DNA of 64,000 bases from Nocardia africana NBRC 100379 (GTDB lineage: Bacteria > Actinomycetota > Actinomycetes > Mycobacteriales > Mycobacteriaceae), in NCBI RefSeq assembly GCF_001612635.1, contig NZ_BDAV01000006.1, positions 124,001 to 188,000 on the forward strand, in the 5' to 3' direction. Numbering within the stretch: position 1 is the first letter of the stretch; each line of letters opens with the position of its first letter. The notes under the pieces were generated by a model, which saw nothing but the letters and a program-made list of their open reading frames with translations, made no database searches and was not told the origin of the DNA. A program made the position numbers and the translations under genes. Shown here one piece after another: positions 51,150-62,463 of this stretch.

Positions 51150-51989
51150 ATGACCGCACCCGCAACGTGGTTCGTGACCGGCGCCTCCCGCGGCCTGGGC
51201 CTGGAACTGGTGAAGCAGTTGCTCACCCGCGGCGAGAACGTCGCCGCCACCACCCGCTCGGCCGACCGGTTGCTCGCCGCATTGGACGGCATCGACACCG
51301 CCCGCCTGCTCCCGCTCACCGTCGACCTCGCCGACGAGAGCCGGGTGAGCGCCGCCGTCCGGCACACGCTGGACCGCTTCGGCAGTGTCGAGGTCGTGGT
51401 GAACAACGCCGGCTACGGCTACCTCTCCGCTGTCGAAGAGGTGTCCGACGCCGACGCCCGGCGCATGTTCGACATCCAGGTCTTCGGCGTCTGGAACGTG
51501 CTGCGGGCACTGCTGCCACACCTGCGCGCCCACGGTCGTGGGCACATCGTGAACATCTCCTCGGTGCTGGGGCTCACCACGGTGCCGGGCTGGGGCCTCT
51601 ACTCGGCCGGCAAGTTCGCGCTGGAGGGACTGACCGAAGCCCTGGCGGGCGAGGTCGCCGAGCACGGCATCCGGGTCACCCTGGTGGAGCCGGGCTACTT
51701 CCGGACCGAGTTCCTCACCACCGACTCGCTGGCCCTGCCCGCTGCCACCACCGACGGCTACGAGCCCATCCGGCAGATGACCAGCGATCACCTGGCGATG
51801 CAGGGCACCCAGCTCGGCGATCCGGTGCGCGGCGCAGCCGCGATTCTCGCGCTGGTCGACCGCGGCGACGGACCGCTGCGGCAACTGCTCGGCTCCGACG
51901 CCCGCGCCTACGCGATGGCGAAGGTGGAGGCGCTGCGCGCGGACATCGAAGCAGGCGGAGAGCTGGCGCTGAGCACCGATATCCGATAG
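51150..51989 (+). CDS. SDR family oxidoreductase
   Basis: This 279-aa classical short-chain dehydrogenase/reductase has the cofactor motif TGASRGLG, NNAGYG, the catalytic Ser in NISSVLG and YSAGK (Tyr and Lys). The length and overall pattern match actinobacterial SDRs often placed next to MmyB-type regulators. GAAGG-type purines lie ahead of the ATG. It is divergent from the XRE/MmyB regulator with a spacer of 169 bp, and convergent with a GAF regulator. Substrate is unknown. Confidence 0.92.
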   Translation: MTAPATWFVTGASRGLGLELVKQLLTRGENVAATTRSADRLLAALDGIDTARLLPLTVDLADESRVSAAVRHTLDRFGSVEVVVNNAGYGYLSAVEEVSDADARRMFDIQVFGVWNVLRALLPHLRAHGRGHIVNISSVLGLTTVPGWGLYSAGKFALEGLTEALAGEVAEHGIRVTLVEPGYFRTEFLTTDSLALPAATTDGYEPIRQMTSDHLAMQGTQLGDPVRGAAAILALVDRGDGPLRQLLGSDARAYAMAKVEALRADIEAGGELALSTDIR

Positions 51990-52075
51990 CCGGACCGGCG
52001 GGACACTGCGCTGGTCCTTCCTCGCGAAGGGGCAACTCAGCGCCGGCGGCCGGATATCGCCTCCCGGCGAGACCT

Positions 52076-53302
52076 CTAGCCGCGTAGCGCGGTGTGCAGC
52101 CGCGCCGCGGCGACGGCTCGGCGGCCGTCGCCGGCGGGTAGCAATTCCAGTGCGCGCTCGTGGATTTCGATATCGGCCGGCATGCGTTCGCCCAGTGCCA
52201 GCGCGTGGCCGGGATCGCCACCGGTCAGAACCGCCGTGCGGACGGCGACCTCGAGATGTTGCCGCCATTCCACGATGGCGGGTGTCTCCGAATCCGGGAG
52301 CAGCGGACCGCGATACAGGCGCAGTGCCGTCTCGGTGTCGCCCGCGTCCAGTGCGGTGAGCAGATCGGCCGCGTCGCAGCGGATCGGCGCGGTCAGCCGG
52401 TAGACGCGGTTGGCGATGGCCGCGTCGGTGGCGCGGCGCAGATGCGAGACGTCGGCCTTGAGGGTGCTGGAAACGACCGGGCGGTCGCCGTAGATCGCGT
52501 AGTGCAGGCGTTCGGGGGTGAAGCCGCCGGGTTCGAGGGCGAGTAACGTGAGGATCTCGATCTGCCTGGGGCGCAGGCGAATCGGAGTGCCGTCGCGGGT
52601 GGCGCGGGCGGCGCCGAGGCAGTTCAGCCGCAGGCCGGTCGCGGGCGGGGCGAGGGTGCGCAGACGATTCTCGATCGCGGTCACCAGCGACTGCACGGTC
52701 GCCATCGCCAGCGGATGGGTGCGATCCCAGGTCGAGGACAGATCCAGGGAACCGAGCCGGCGGCCGTCGGCGCCGTGAATGGGCGCGCAGTAGCAGACCC
52801 AGCCGTGCAGCGCGGCCACCAGGTGTTCGGCGGAGAACACGCGGTTCGGCCGCCCGGTGCGCAGGGCCAGCGACAGTGCGTTGGTGCCCATGTGCGCCTC
52901 GTCCCAGCGACCGCCGGGCGCGAAGTTGACGCGCTCGGCGCGGCGGCGCATCACCGGTCCGCCGCACGACCACAGAATCGTTCCGGCGTCGTCGGTGACG
53001 GCGGCGACGAAGCCCGCGTCCTCGGCGATATCGCGCAATTGCTCGGCCAATTCGGTCACCGGCCGATACAGCGGCGAGTCGAGCCAGCGCGCACCGATGT
53101 CGGTGTCGCTGCCGGGTGCGCTGTCGCGAGCCGGGTCGACCGATCCCAGCGAGCGCCGCCAGGAGCGGCTCACCTCGGCACGGACGGTGCTGTCACACAC
53201 CGTCTTCGACGCCGAAGCGGCGTCCGCTCCGCCGCGGACCCAACGCGCCCATTCGGATTCGAGCGCGGCTCGCCGCCGAACCAGGGTGCTGCTGTCGTTC
53301 AT
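52076..53302 (-). CDS. GAF-domain transcriptional regulator
   Basis: This 408-aa regulator has an N-terminal region with a GAF-like domain (about residues 85-235, including AHMGTNALSLALRTGRP and GWVCYCAPIHG). A C-terminal winged-helix domain follows (PIRLRPRQIEILTLLALEP, TLKADVSHLRRATD). The GAF half resembles AcoR-type activators, but there is no sigma-54 AAA domain, a common actinobacterial form. It is divergent from acs, the likely target, and is paralogous in layout to the GAF regulator at 57389. The ATG at 53302 is used; 53317 adds five residues. Confidence 0.85.
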   Translation of the reverse strand: MNDSSTLVRRRAALESEWARWVRGGADAASASKTVCDSTVRAEVSRSWRRSLGSVDPARDSAPGSDTDIGARWLDSPLYRPVTELAEQLRDIAEDAGFVAAVTDDAGTILWSCGGPVMRRRAERVNFAPGGRWDEAHMGTNALSLALRTGRPNRVFSAEHLVAALHGWVCYCAPIHGADGRRLGSLDLSSTWDRTHPLAMATVQSLVTAIENRLRTLAPPATGLRLNCLGAARATRDGTPIRLRPRQIEILTLLALEPGGFTPERLHYAIYGDRPVVSSTLKADVSHLRRATDAAIANRVYRLTAPIRCDAADLLTALDAGDTETALRLYRGPLLPDSETPAIVEWRQHLEVAVRTAVLTGGDPGHALALGERMPADIEIHERALELLPAGDGRRAVAAARLHTALRG

Positions 53303-53382
53303 CGTCTGCTTCTCCACCCTTCCGTCACCGACCCCGCGGTCGCGTCAACCAGTTGCCAACCCCGTCGCACCACACTGCCGCC

Positions 53383-55314
<1,932 letters not shown>

Positions 55315-55328
55315 GGTGTGCATCGAAT

Positions 55329-55363
55329 CGACCCCGCCGCACAGACCCGGTGCGGCGGGGTCG
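55329..55363. terminator. Strong bidirectional terminator
   Basis: CGACCCCGCCGCAC and GTGCGGCGGGGTCG form a perfect 14-bp stem with a 7-nt loop, midway between the convergent acs and monooxygenase genes. It lacks a T-tract, as is usual in this group. Confidence 0.8.
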
Positions 55364-55473
55364 CTCGTCGCGGGGATATCGGACATCGTCGGCCGTCACC
55401 TCACGAAAATTCTGTCGTTCATCGCTTTCTCGGGCCGGGTCGCTCGTGTCGAACGACCCGGCCGGGCCTTCCC

Positions 55474-57300
55474 TCAGCTCAGGTGGTGCACTTCCTGCAG
55501 CCCGTACACGGGCGTGGGGATCTGTTCGTATCGCGCCTTCAGCTGCAGCGCCAGATACAGCGAATAGTGGCGCGACTGATGCAGATTGCCGCCGTGGAAC
55601 CACAGGCCGTCCTGCTGTGTGGGCTTCCACATATTGCGGAGTTCACCCTCGAACGGGCCCGGGTCCTTGGTGGTGCCCGATCCGTAACCCCAGCATTTGC
55701 CGACCTTGTCGGCCACCTCCTGGCCGATCAGATCCGCGGCCCAGCCGTTCATCGAGCCGTATCCGGTGGCGTAGACCACCAGATCCGCCGGCAGTTCGGT
55801 GCCGTCGTCGAGAATCACCGCATCCTCGGTGAGCTCGCGAACCTGCCCGTGTGCCAGGGCGACCTCACCGTTCGCGATGAGCTCGCTCGCCCCGACGTCG
55901 ATGTAGTAGCCGGAGCCGCGACGCAGATATTTCAGGAACAGCCCGGAGCCGTCGTCACCCCAGTCGAGTTCGAAGCCGGCCGCGGTCAACCGGTCGTAGA
56001 AGTCGGCGTCGCGCTCGCGGATGGCGTCGTAGATCGGGATCTGGAACTGGTGCATGATCCGGTACGGCAGCGAGGCGAAGATCAGATCGGCCTTGTCGGT
56101 GGTGATGCCGTTCGCCAGCGCCCGCTCCGAATACAGATCGCCGAGGCCGAGTTCCATCAGCGAATCCGAGCGCACGATATGCGTCGAGGAGCGCTGCACC
56201 ATCGTCACCTGCGCGCCGACCTCCCACAGCGCCGCACAGATATCGTGCGCGGAATTGTTGGAGCCGATCACCACGACCCGCTTCCCGGCGTAGGCGTCCG
56301 GCCCGGGATGTTGGCTCGAATGCTGCTGTTCGCCCCGGAACCGCTCCATACCAGGGAAATTCGGGATGTTCGGCTTACCCGACATCCCGGTGGCGAGAAC
56401 CAGATGCCGGGGACGCAGCACGAGCTGCTCACCGTCGCGTTCGACATGCACCGTCCATTCGCCGGTGGTGTCGTCGTAGGCGGCCGAGGTGCAGGTGGTC
56501 TTCGACCAGTACGGCACCTCCATCACCCGCGTGTACATCTCGAGCCAGTCGCCGATCTTGTCCTTCGGCGTGAACACCGGCCAGTTGTCCGGGAACGGCA
56601 GATACGGCAGGTGGTCGTACCACACCGGGTCGTGCAGGCACAGCGACTTGTAGCGCTTGCGCCATTGGTCGCCGGGGCGATCGTGCTTGTCGACCACCAG
56701 CGCCGGCACCCCCAGCTGCCGCAACCGGGCGCCGAGGGCGATACCGCCCTGTCCGCCACCGATCACCAGCACGTAGGGCTGAGTGGTGTAGCCGAGTTCG
56801 CGTTCCTGGCGCTCCCGCTCCTCGGACCAGGTGACGCGCGCGCGGTTGGCCCCGTGCTCGGCGCCCTTGGGCCGGCGCGGACCCTTGTTCTCCTCCAGCC
56901 CCTTCAGTTCGCGCAGACTGGTGAGCAGCGTCCACGCACCCTCGTCGGTGAGGCGCAGATGGCCGACCGCACGCCCGACCGCGGTCTCGAATCCGATCCA
57001 GGCGGTGACCACGCCGTCGTCCTCGGTCGCCGGTTCGGTGGTGTGGAACCCCCGCGGATCGGTGTCGGCGAGCCGGGCGCGCAACATGTCGGCGACTCCG
57101 TCGCGCCCCTCGACGGTCTTGATATTCCAGGTGAACGCGACCAGGTCCCGCCAGAAGCTGTCGAGTGCGAACAGGCCGGCCGCCGCCTCGATATCGCGCG
57201 CCGCCAGCGCGGATTCGAACTCGCGCAGCCAGGTCTCGACCCGCTGCTGTGGGCCCGCACCGTCGGACCGCTCCGCCACCGGTTCCAATGTCGAGGTCAT
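55474..57300 (-). CDS. Flavin monooxygenase with N-terminal SnoaL-like domain
   Basis: This 608-aa protein has an N-terminal NTF2/SnoaL-like domain (about residues 20-135, ending before VTWSEERERQERELG). A class B flavin monooxygenase follows, with FAD motif VIGGGQGGIALG (near residue 178), the fingerprint-like FRGEQQHSSQ and the NADPH motif VVVIGSNNSAHD. Class B enzymes oxygenate ketones (Baeyer-Villiger) or heteroatoms. It is divergent from a GAF regulator, whose spacer has a short inverted repeat, and converges on acs. A ketone-to-ester-to-acetate route is one possible reading; no esterase is present to support it directly. Confidence 0.87.
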   Translation of the reverse strand: MTSTLEPVAERSDGAGPQQRVETWLREFESALAARDIEAAAGLFALDSFWRDLVAFTWNIKTVEGRDGVADMLRARLADTDPRGFHTTEPATEDDGVVTAWIGFETAVGRAVGHLRLTDEGAWTLLTSLRELKGLEENKGPRRPKGAEHGANRARVTWSEERERQERELGYTTQPYVLVIGGGQGGIALGARLRQLGVPALVVDKHDRPGDQWRKRYKSLCLHDPVWYDHLPYLPFPDNWPVFTPKDKIGDWLEMYTRVMEVPYWSKTTCTSAAYDDTTGEWTVHVERDGEQLVLRPRHLVLATGMSGKPNIPNFPGMERFRGEQQHSSQHPGPDAYAGKRVVVIGSNNSAHDICAALWEVGAQVTMVQRSSTHIVRSDSLMELGLGDLYSERALANGITTDKADLIFASLPYRIMHQFQIPIYDAIRERDADFYDRLTAAGFELDWGDDGSGLFLKYLRRGSGYYIDVGASELIANGEVALAHGQVRELTEDAVILDDGTELPADLVVYATGYGSMNGWAADLIGQEVADKVGKCWGYGSGTTKDPGPFEGELRNMWKPTQQDGLWFHGGNLHQSRHYSLYLALQLKARYEQIPTPVYGLQEVHHLS

Positions 57301-57362
57301 CGGATACTCCTTCCAAATATCTGTGACCTACAGCACACGCGAGTCGAACCGGTGTCACAATC

Positions 57363-57379
57363 GTTGCAAGGCGTTGCAC
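57363..57379. promoter_or_regulatory. GTTGCA repeats between monooxygenase and GAF regulator
   Basis: GTTGCA occurs twice, ten bases apart (57363 and 57373), and TGCAA-ggcg-TTGCA (57365-57378) is an inverted repeat. The unit lies between the divergent starts, and the ten-base period places both repeats on one face of the helix. It is a candidate operator of the GAF regulator. Confidence 0.48.
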
Positions 57380-57388
57380 TCTTCAGGA

Positions 57389-58672
57389 ATGGACCACGTG
57401 GGCAGCTTCGAGGCGATCACCCCCGGAACGGATCTGCCGCGCTACGCCCGCGACCTCGTGCGGATGCACGACGCGGTCATCGGCGGCGGGCGTCCACCGC
57501 TGCGCCCGCGCACGGTGGTCGCGCGGTCCTGGTCGCGGGTGCTCGCGGCAGGGCTGGCGCCCGATCGGACCAATACGCGCGCGATCCTGCCGCTCGACGA
57601 GATCGAACAGCGCCGCCGCGCCTCACCTCTACAGGAAGTGATCGGCGACCTGTCGCGCATCCTGACCGGGGTCGCCGACTCCTCGCAGATGATGATGGTC
57701 GTCGCCGACGCCGACGGCATCGTGCTGTGGCGCTCGGGTGCGGCCCGGGTACGCGGCCGCGCCGACGAACTCGGCTTCCGCGAAGGAGCCACCTGGACCG
57801 AAACCACGGTCGGCACCAACGCCATCGGCACGGCGCTCGCCGAAGCCGTTCCGGTGCAATTGTTCTCGGGCGAGCACTTCGAACAGTCGCAGCATCCGTG
57901 GTACTGCACCGCGGCGCCGCTGCACGATCCACGCACCGGCGATCTGCTCGGTGTCGTCGATGTGAGCGGCCCGGCGCTGACCCTGCACCCCACCGTGACC
58001 GCCCTGGTCAGCGCCGCGGTGGAGATCGCGCAGGGGCAACTGCTGCACCGGCAGTACGAGCGATTGCAGCGGCTGCGCGACACCGCCATGCCCACCCTTT
58101 CGGCGCTGCCGGGCCCGGCCCTGGTCATCGACCGGCACGGCTGGGTCGCCCACTCCTCCGGGGTGGCGCCGGCGCGGCGCATCGCGGTGCCCAATACCGA
58201 ACGCGCCGTACATGTTCCGGGACTGGGCCTGTGCGTCGCCGAACCGCTGGCCGAGGGCTGGCTGCTGCGTCCCGCGACCGGCGACACCCGCATCCACATG
58301 ACCCTCGACCTGTCCGGGGCGCCGGTGGTCCGCAGCACGGGCGGCGAATCCGATTGGCACACACCGCTTTCGCAACGGCACGCGGAGATCCTGCTGCTTC
58401 TGCACCGGCACGGCCGCCGCGGCATGTCGGTCACCGAGCTCAGCACGGCCGTCCACGGCGACCCCGACCATGCGGTCGCCGTCCGCGCGGAGCTCTCCCG
58501 GCTGCGCCGCATTCTCGGATCGGTGATCGAAAGCCGGCCCTACCGGATCTCCGCGGCGGTGGAGTTCACGGTCGAAGTCGGCGACGGCGACACGCTCGCC
58601 GATTACGCGTCCCTCCGCACGCCGGGCAGGTGGCAGGAAAAAGACGAGTTTCGGCGGCGCCCACAGGGGTAG
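57389..58672 (+). CDS. GAF-domain transcriptional regulator
   Basis: This 427-aa regulator has a long N-terminal sensory half with a GAF-like domain (about 95-240: SSQMMMVVADADGIVLWRSG, TTVGTNAIGTALAEAVPVQL). A C-terminal winged-helix domain (about 335-405: PLSQRHAEILLLLHRHG, AVRAELSRLRRILG) follows. It shares the AcoR-like layout with the regulator at 52076. It is divergent from the flavin monooxygenase with a repeat-bearing spacer. It likely activates the monooxygenase in response to the substrate or a ketone. The ATG is 57389. Confidence 0.86.
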   Translation: MDHVGSFEAITPGTDLPRYARDLVRMHDAVIGGGRPPLRPRTVVARSWSRVLAAGLAPDRTNTRAILPLDEIEQRRRASPLQEVIGDLSRILTGVADSSQMMMVVADADGIVLWRSGAARVRGRADELGFREGATWTETTVGTNAIGTALAEAVPVQLFSGEHFEQSQHPWYCTAAPLHDPRTGDLLGVVDVSGPALTLHPTVTALVSAAVEIAQGQLLHRQYERLQRLRDTAMPTLSALPGPALVIDRHGWVAHSSGVAPARRIAVPNTERAVHVPGLGLCVAEPLAEGWLLRPATGDTRIHMTLDLSGAPVVRSTGGESDWHTPLSQRHAEILLLLHRHGRRGMSVTELSTAVHGDPDHAVAVRAELSRLRRILGSVIESRPYRISAAVEFTVEVGDGDTLADYASLRTPGRWQEKDEFRRRPQG

Positions 58673-58761
58673 GGTCGGAATATGGGCAGTACGCACGTGT
58701 CCACGGCTGCCGGTCGCACAGGCCCGGTCGCCCGGGTGACAGCGCTCGAATGCGACTCGCC

Positions 58762-59538
58762 ATGACCACCGTTCCGCCGATCTGCTGGGCGCCGACGGAC
58801 ATCGATCGCTGTGTGGTGCTGGATCCCGATATCACGCTCGACGCGGTGACATACCGCCGATTCACCGACGACCTGGTGAAGTTCGTCGTCGAACAGCCGC
58901 GCGCGGTCATCGTCTGCGTCGACCGCATGACGATCGCCTCCGAAACCGTGCTCACCGCGTTCACCAGCGCCTGGCTGCGCACCGCGAACTGGCCGGCCGT
59001 GCCGATCTTCCTCGTCGCCGAGGACACCGAACTACGCCGCCGGCTCGGACGCAGCGCGATCCGCCGGTTCCTGGCGGTGCACCCGAGCGTCGACGCCGCC
59101 CTCGCCGCGGCGGCCGAACCGCCGATCCGGCGCCGGGCCGCCATGACGATGCCGCTGTCCCCGGTCACCGGGCATCGGGCGCGCCGGCTCATCGACGACG
59201 TCTGCGCCGAATGGGGCATCGCCGAGATCAGCGAGGCCGCGCAGATCATCGCCACCGAATTCATCGACAACGCCGACCTGCACGGCCACTTCACCGGCGT
59301 CCCCGATATCGACGTGCGGCTGGAATATCGCGAAGATCTGCTCACCATCGCGGTCGCCGATCCCGACCCGCGCGAAGCGGTGCTGCGCGAACCGGAACCC
59401 GGCTCCGCCGGGCGCCGGTTGCACGGCCTGCACATCGTGGCGGAGCTGGCCGCAGCCTGGGGATGCGCGCCCAGGTGGCCGACCGGCAAGGTGGTGTGGG
59501 CGACGGTGGCGACCGCGCGGAACCGGCAGGTCAGCTGA
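58762..59538 (+). CDS. STAS-like/HATPase anti-sigma-type regulator
   Basis: This ~258-aa protein has an N-terminal STAS-like region (about 1-110: CVVLDPDITLD, AVIVCVDRMTIASE, VPIFLVAEDTELRR). A C-terminal serine-kinase-type HATPase domain (about 130-255) carries the N-box-like IATEFIDNADLHGHF. Such proteins switch sigma factors by binding or phosphorylating STAS anti-anti-sigma partners. It converges on the CheR-PAS gene with an 8-bp overlap and lies in the same signalling cluster as a separate STAS protein. The ATG at 58762 is used; 58750 adds four residues. Confidence 0.82.
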   Translation: MTTVPPICWAPTDIDRCVVLDPDITLDAVTYRRFTDDLVKFVVEQPRAVIVCVDRMTIASETVLTAFTSAWLRTANWPAVPIFLVAEDTELRRRLGRSAIRRFLAVHPSVDAALAAAAEPPIRRRAAMTMPLSPVTGHRARRLIDDVCAEWGIAEISEAAQIIATEFIDNADLHGHFTGVPDIDVRLEYREDLLTIAVADPDPREAVLREPEPGSAGRRLHGLHIVAELAAAWGCAPRWPTGKVVWATVATARNRQVS

Positions 59539-61396
59539 CCGCGGCCTCGGGTTCCACCGGCTCCATGAGCAATATCGCGCCCGACGGTTTACCTTCGCGG
59601 TCGCTGAGCGACGTGCAGACCACCCGGATCACGATCGCGCGGCCACGCCGGTTCACGCTGTCGAGACGAATCTCGCGCTCATAGGCCGGATCGGACAGGG
59701 CGGGCCGGACCACCGGCCGCAATTCCGAGACCGGGAGGCCGATATCGAGATTGAGCAGATGCTCTCCCTCTGCCTCGTCGGCCCGCAGGCCCCACAGATC
59801 CTCCGCGCCCGCGTTCCAGACCACGATCCGCATCGACGTATCGACTACCGCGACGCCCGCGTGCCAGGAACTCATGATCGAGGCGAAGAATTCGTTCACG
59901 TCGTCGAGTTCGGTACTGCGCTCGCGCAATTCGGTATTGATCGTCTGCAGTTCGTCGTTGGTCGACTGCAATTCCTCGTTCGTGGTCTCGAGTTCCTCGT
60001 TCGTGGACTGCAGTTCCTCGTTGGTCGTCTCCAGCTCCTCGACGGTCGACTGCAATTCCTCGTTCGTGGTCTCGAGTTCCTCGTTCGTCGACTGCAGTTC
60101 CTCGTAGGCCGATTCCCGTTGCTCATTGGCATGATGCAGTTCGGACAGCAACCGGCGAGTCGCGCTGACATCGTGAAAGACCAGCGAGATCCCGATCGCC
60201 ACATCATCGGCCAGCAGCGGCGAGATATGCACCTCGAGTGCCAGCACCTCCCCCGGCCCACGCTGCCACTCGACATCCTTGACCCGCACCGCGCGCCGGT
60301 CGGCACGCACCTGGTCGATATAGCCGCGCAATTCCAAAGGACGATAGGACAATTCGAGATCGCGCAGTGGCCGGCCCACATCCCGGTCCGACAGGCCGAA
60401 CAGATGCTTGCCCTGGTCGTTGGCCAATACGATCACATCGTCTCGGCCGAGCACCACCTGCGCGACCGGGCCGGCGGAAAAGGCCAGGGCACACAGGGAT
60501 TCGACCTGCTCGGCGTCGCGGCGATCGTGCACCAGGGTGCGCCCGAACACGGAACCGACGTCGACCCGCGCGGCCGGCACCTTGCGGAATATCCGTCGCT
60601 TGAGATCCACGGCGTCGAAGATGCGGCTGTGACTCAGCAGCATCTCGGCCTTGCCGAGGAACAGCAGACCGCGCTGTGAGAGGGCGAAATGAAATTTGTC
60701 GAGCACCTTGGTCTGCGTCTCGGCGTTGAAATACATCAGCGTATTCCGGCACGCGAGGAGATCGATCCGGGAGATCGGCGCGTCCTGAACCAGGTCGTTG
60801 CGGCCGAAAATCACCGAGCGCCGCAGATCCTTGCGGAATGCGTATCGCCCCGCGGCCGGCTCGAAATAGCGCTGGATCAGGTCCGCGCCGAGCGGGCTGA
60901 TCTCCTTCTCGGTGTAGGTGGCGTGCCGCGCGACGCCGAGGGCCTCCTCGTCGACATCGGTGGCATAGATCTTGACCCGCTGCCGGAATTCCTCGATGCC
61001 CATCGCCTCCGCGAGCACGATCGCCAGGCTGTAGGCCTCCTCGCCGGAAGCGCAGCCGGCGCACCAGACCCGGATCGGTTCCTCGGGGCCCCGCTCGCCC
61101 AACATCGTGGGAATGATGTCGGACTGCAGGTAGTCCCACGCGTCGGGATCGCGGAAGAATCCCGTCACGTTGATCAGGATGGTGTTGAACAGCGCGACGA
61201 ATTCGTCCGCATTGGCCTGCAGCACATCCAAGTATTCGACATAGTCGCCCACGCCGAGCTGGGACATGCGCCGGTCCACCCGCCGCATGAGGCTGCTGCG
61301 TTTGTAGCCGGTGAAATCGAATCCGCGAGCTTCCTTCAGATACTGGAGGATCTCCTCGAATCCGCGGGCACTGCCGGGTGCCTTGTCCTCGTCCAC
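59531..61396 (-). CDS. CheR methyltransferase with PAS domains and coiled coil
   Basis: This 621-aa protein has an N-terminal CheR-type methyltransferase (about 1-280: SLMRRVDRRM, VWCAGCASGEEAYSLA and LLACRNTLMYF). A PAS region follows (about 305-425), then a heptad coiled coil built of near-exact repeats of EELETTNEELQST (about 430-505) and a C-terminal PAS domain (about 510-615). CheR methylates chemoreceptor glutamates in motile bacteria; no receptor, CheA or CheW gene is present here. Together with CheB it probably acts in a non-motility pathway. It is 20 bp downstream of cheB. Confidence 0.9.
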   Translation of the reverse strand: MDEDKAPGSARGFEEILQYLKEARGFDFTGYKRSSLMRRVDRRMSQLGVGDYVEYLDVLQANADEFVALFNTILINVTGFFRDPDAWDYLQSDIIPTMLGERGPEEPIRVWCAGCASGEEAYSLAIVLAEAMGIEEFRQRVKIYATDVDEEALGVARHATYTEKEISPLGADLIQRYFEPAAGRYAFRKDLRRSVIFGRNDLVQDAPISRIDLLACRNTLMYFNAETQTKVLDKFHFALSQRGLLFLGKAEMLLSHSRIFDAVDLKRRIFRKVPAARVDVGSVFGRTLVHDRRDAEQVESLCALAFSAGPVAQVVLGRDDVIVLANDQGKHLFGLSDRDVGRPLRDLELSYRPLELRGYIDQVRADRRAVRVKDVEWQRGPGEVLALEVHISPLLADDVAIGISLVFHDVSATRRLLSELHHANEQRESAYEELQSTNEELETTNEELQSTVEELETTNEELQSTNEELETTNEELQSTNDELQTINTELRERSTELDDVNEFFASIMSSWHAGVAVVDTSMRIVVWNAGAEDLWGLRADEAEGEHLLNLDIGLPVSELRPVVRPALSDPAYEREIRLDSVNRRGRAIVIRVVCTSLSDREGKPSGAILLMEPVEPEAAVS

Positions 61397-61416
61397 CCGC
61401 TCAACCTACCGCTCCC

Positions 61417-62454
61417 TCAGTTCGTGGAACGGTCGACGAGCAGCTTACGCAGCGTTTCGATCGCGGCGGCCTGCTCGGCGCCCTGCTCTCGATAGCGCTG
61501 CGCCAGCCGGTCGTCGCCGTGGCGCGCGGCATCGCCGGTCATCCGCTCGGCCAGCCGCTGTTTTTCCTCGAGGGCGCGCAGGGCCGTCCACAGCGCCTTG
61601 TCGACCTCGACCTTCTGCTGGATCAGCAGTGCCTCGGCGGTCCACGCGTGGCCGACCCGGCACCGGTAGCGGCCGCTGTCCTCGAGCACATAGAGAACAC
61701 CGTTGCAGTCCGGGCAGGTCAGCCCGGACGGCCGGGCCATCGCCGCCACCCCTTCGTTACCCGGTACCGCACCCGCGTCGATACGTGCCTCCAGACGCTG
61801 GAGTTCGGACGCATCCGGCGGATCGGCCGTGCGGCGGCGAGTGCGGAGCCGATCGGCGACGGCCTTCCCCAAGTCTCGCGCCGGCAGGACCAGATCGACT
61901 GCGACGGAATCCATTACGCTCTGCGGCATACCGCGATACAACGCATCGTGCGGCTCCTGCGCCGCCACCACGCCGCCGCGGTTGGCCACCAATGCGGCTC
62001 CTGCGGTTCCGTCGTCCAAGGTCCCGGACAACACGGCGCACGCCACTCGCGGCGCCCACGACATGGCCGCGGACCGGAACAGCGCGTCCACGCCGGGCCG
62101 GTGGCCGTTCTCGGTGGGGCCCCGCGACAGATGCAGATGAGTGGACGTGACGACCAGATGGCGATCCGGAACCGCCACGTACACCACGCCGGAACGCAGC
62201 GGCATGCCGTCGGTGGCGGCGACGGCAGGAAGCGGCCCGGTCCGGTTCAGAATGGCCGGCAGCGCGCTCGCGCCGTGCGGCGGCATGTGCAGGACGATCG
62301 CGACCGCGGCGTCGAGGTCCGGCGGTAGCCCGCCGACGAATTCGCGCAACGCTTCCACGCCGCCGGCCGACGCACCGGCGACGATCAGATCCTGCGGCAG
62401 GCGCGCCGCCCCGGCTTCCGTTTCGGCCGGGTCCGCGGCCAGAGATTCATTCAT
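61417..62454 (-). CDS. CheB-type methylesterase with zinc-ribbon
   Basis: This 345-aa protein has a CheB catalytic domain (about 20-205) with S29 in VAGASAGG, H56 in IVLHMPPHG and D148 in SGTLDDGTAG. The usual N-terminal receiver domain is missing. The C-terminal third carries a zinc-ribbon-like CPDC and YRCRVGH, then a helical tail. It demethylates or deamidates glutamate side chains, the reverse of CheR. It lies nine bases after a STAS gene and 20 bp before the CheR-PAS gene, in one operon. The lack of a receiver suggests constitutive or protein-controlled activity. Confidence 0.92.
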   Translation of the reverse strand: MNESLAADPAETEAGAARLPQDLIVAGASAGGVEALREFVGGLPPDLDAAVAIVLHMPPHGASALPAILNRTGPLPAVAATDGMPLRSGVVYVAVPDRHLVVTSTHLHLSRGPTENGHRPGVDALFRSAAMSWAPRVACAVLSGTLDDGTAGAALVANRGGVVAAQEPHDALYRGMPQSVMDSVAVDLVLPARDLGKAVADRLRTRRRTADPPDASELQRLEARIDAGAVPGNEGVAAMARPSGLTCPDCNGVLYVLEDSGRYRCRVGHAWTAEALLIQQKVEVDKALWTALRALEEKQRLAERMTGDAARHGDDRLAQRYREQGAEQAAAIETLRKLLVDRSTN

Positions 62455-62463
62455 GAGAGGCGA

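Noticed and set aside
55318..59538. Very long plus-strand open frame of about 1,400 codons
   Set aside because: It is mostly the reverse of the flavin monooxygenase and another frame of the GAF regulator, produced by high G+C. Only its last 259 codons are a real gene.
58762..62454. Chemotaxis operon
   Set aside because: CheA, CheW, CheY and receptor genes are absent, so only a CheB/CheR-derived signalling role is supported.
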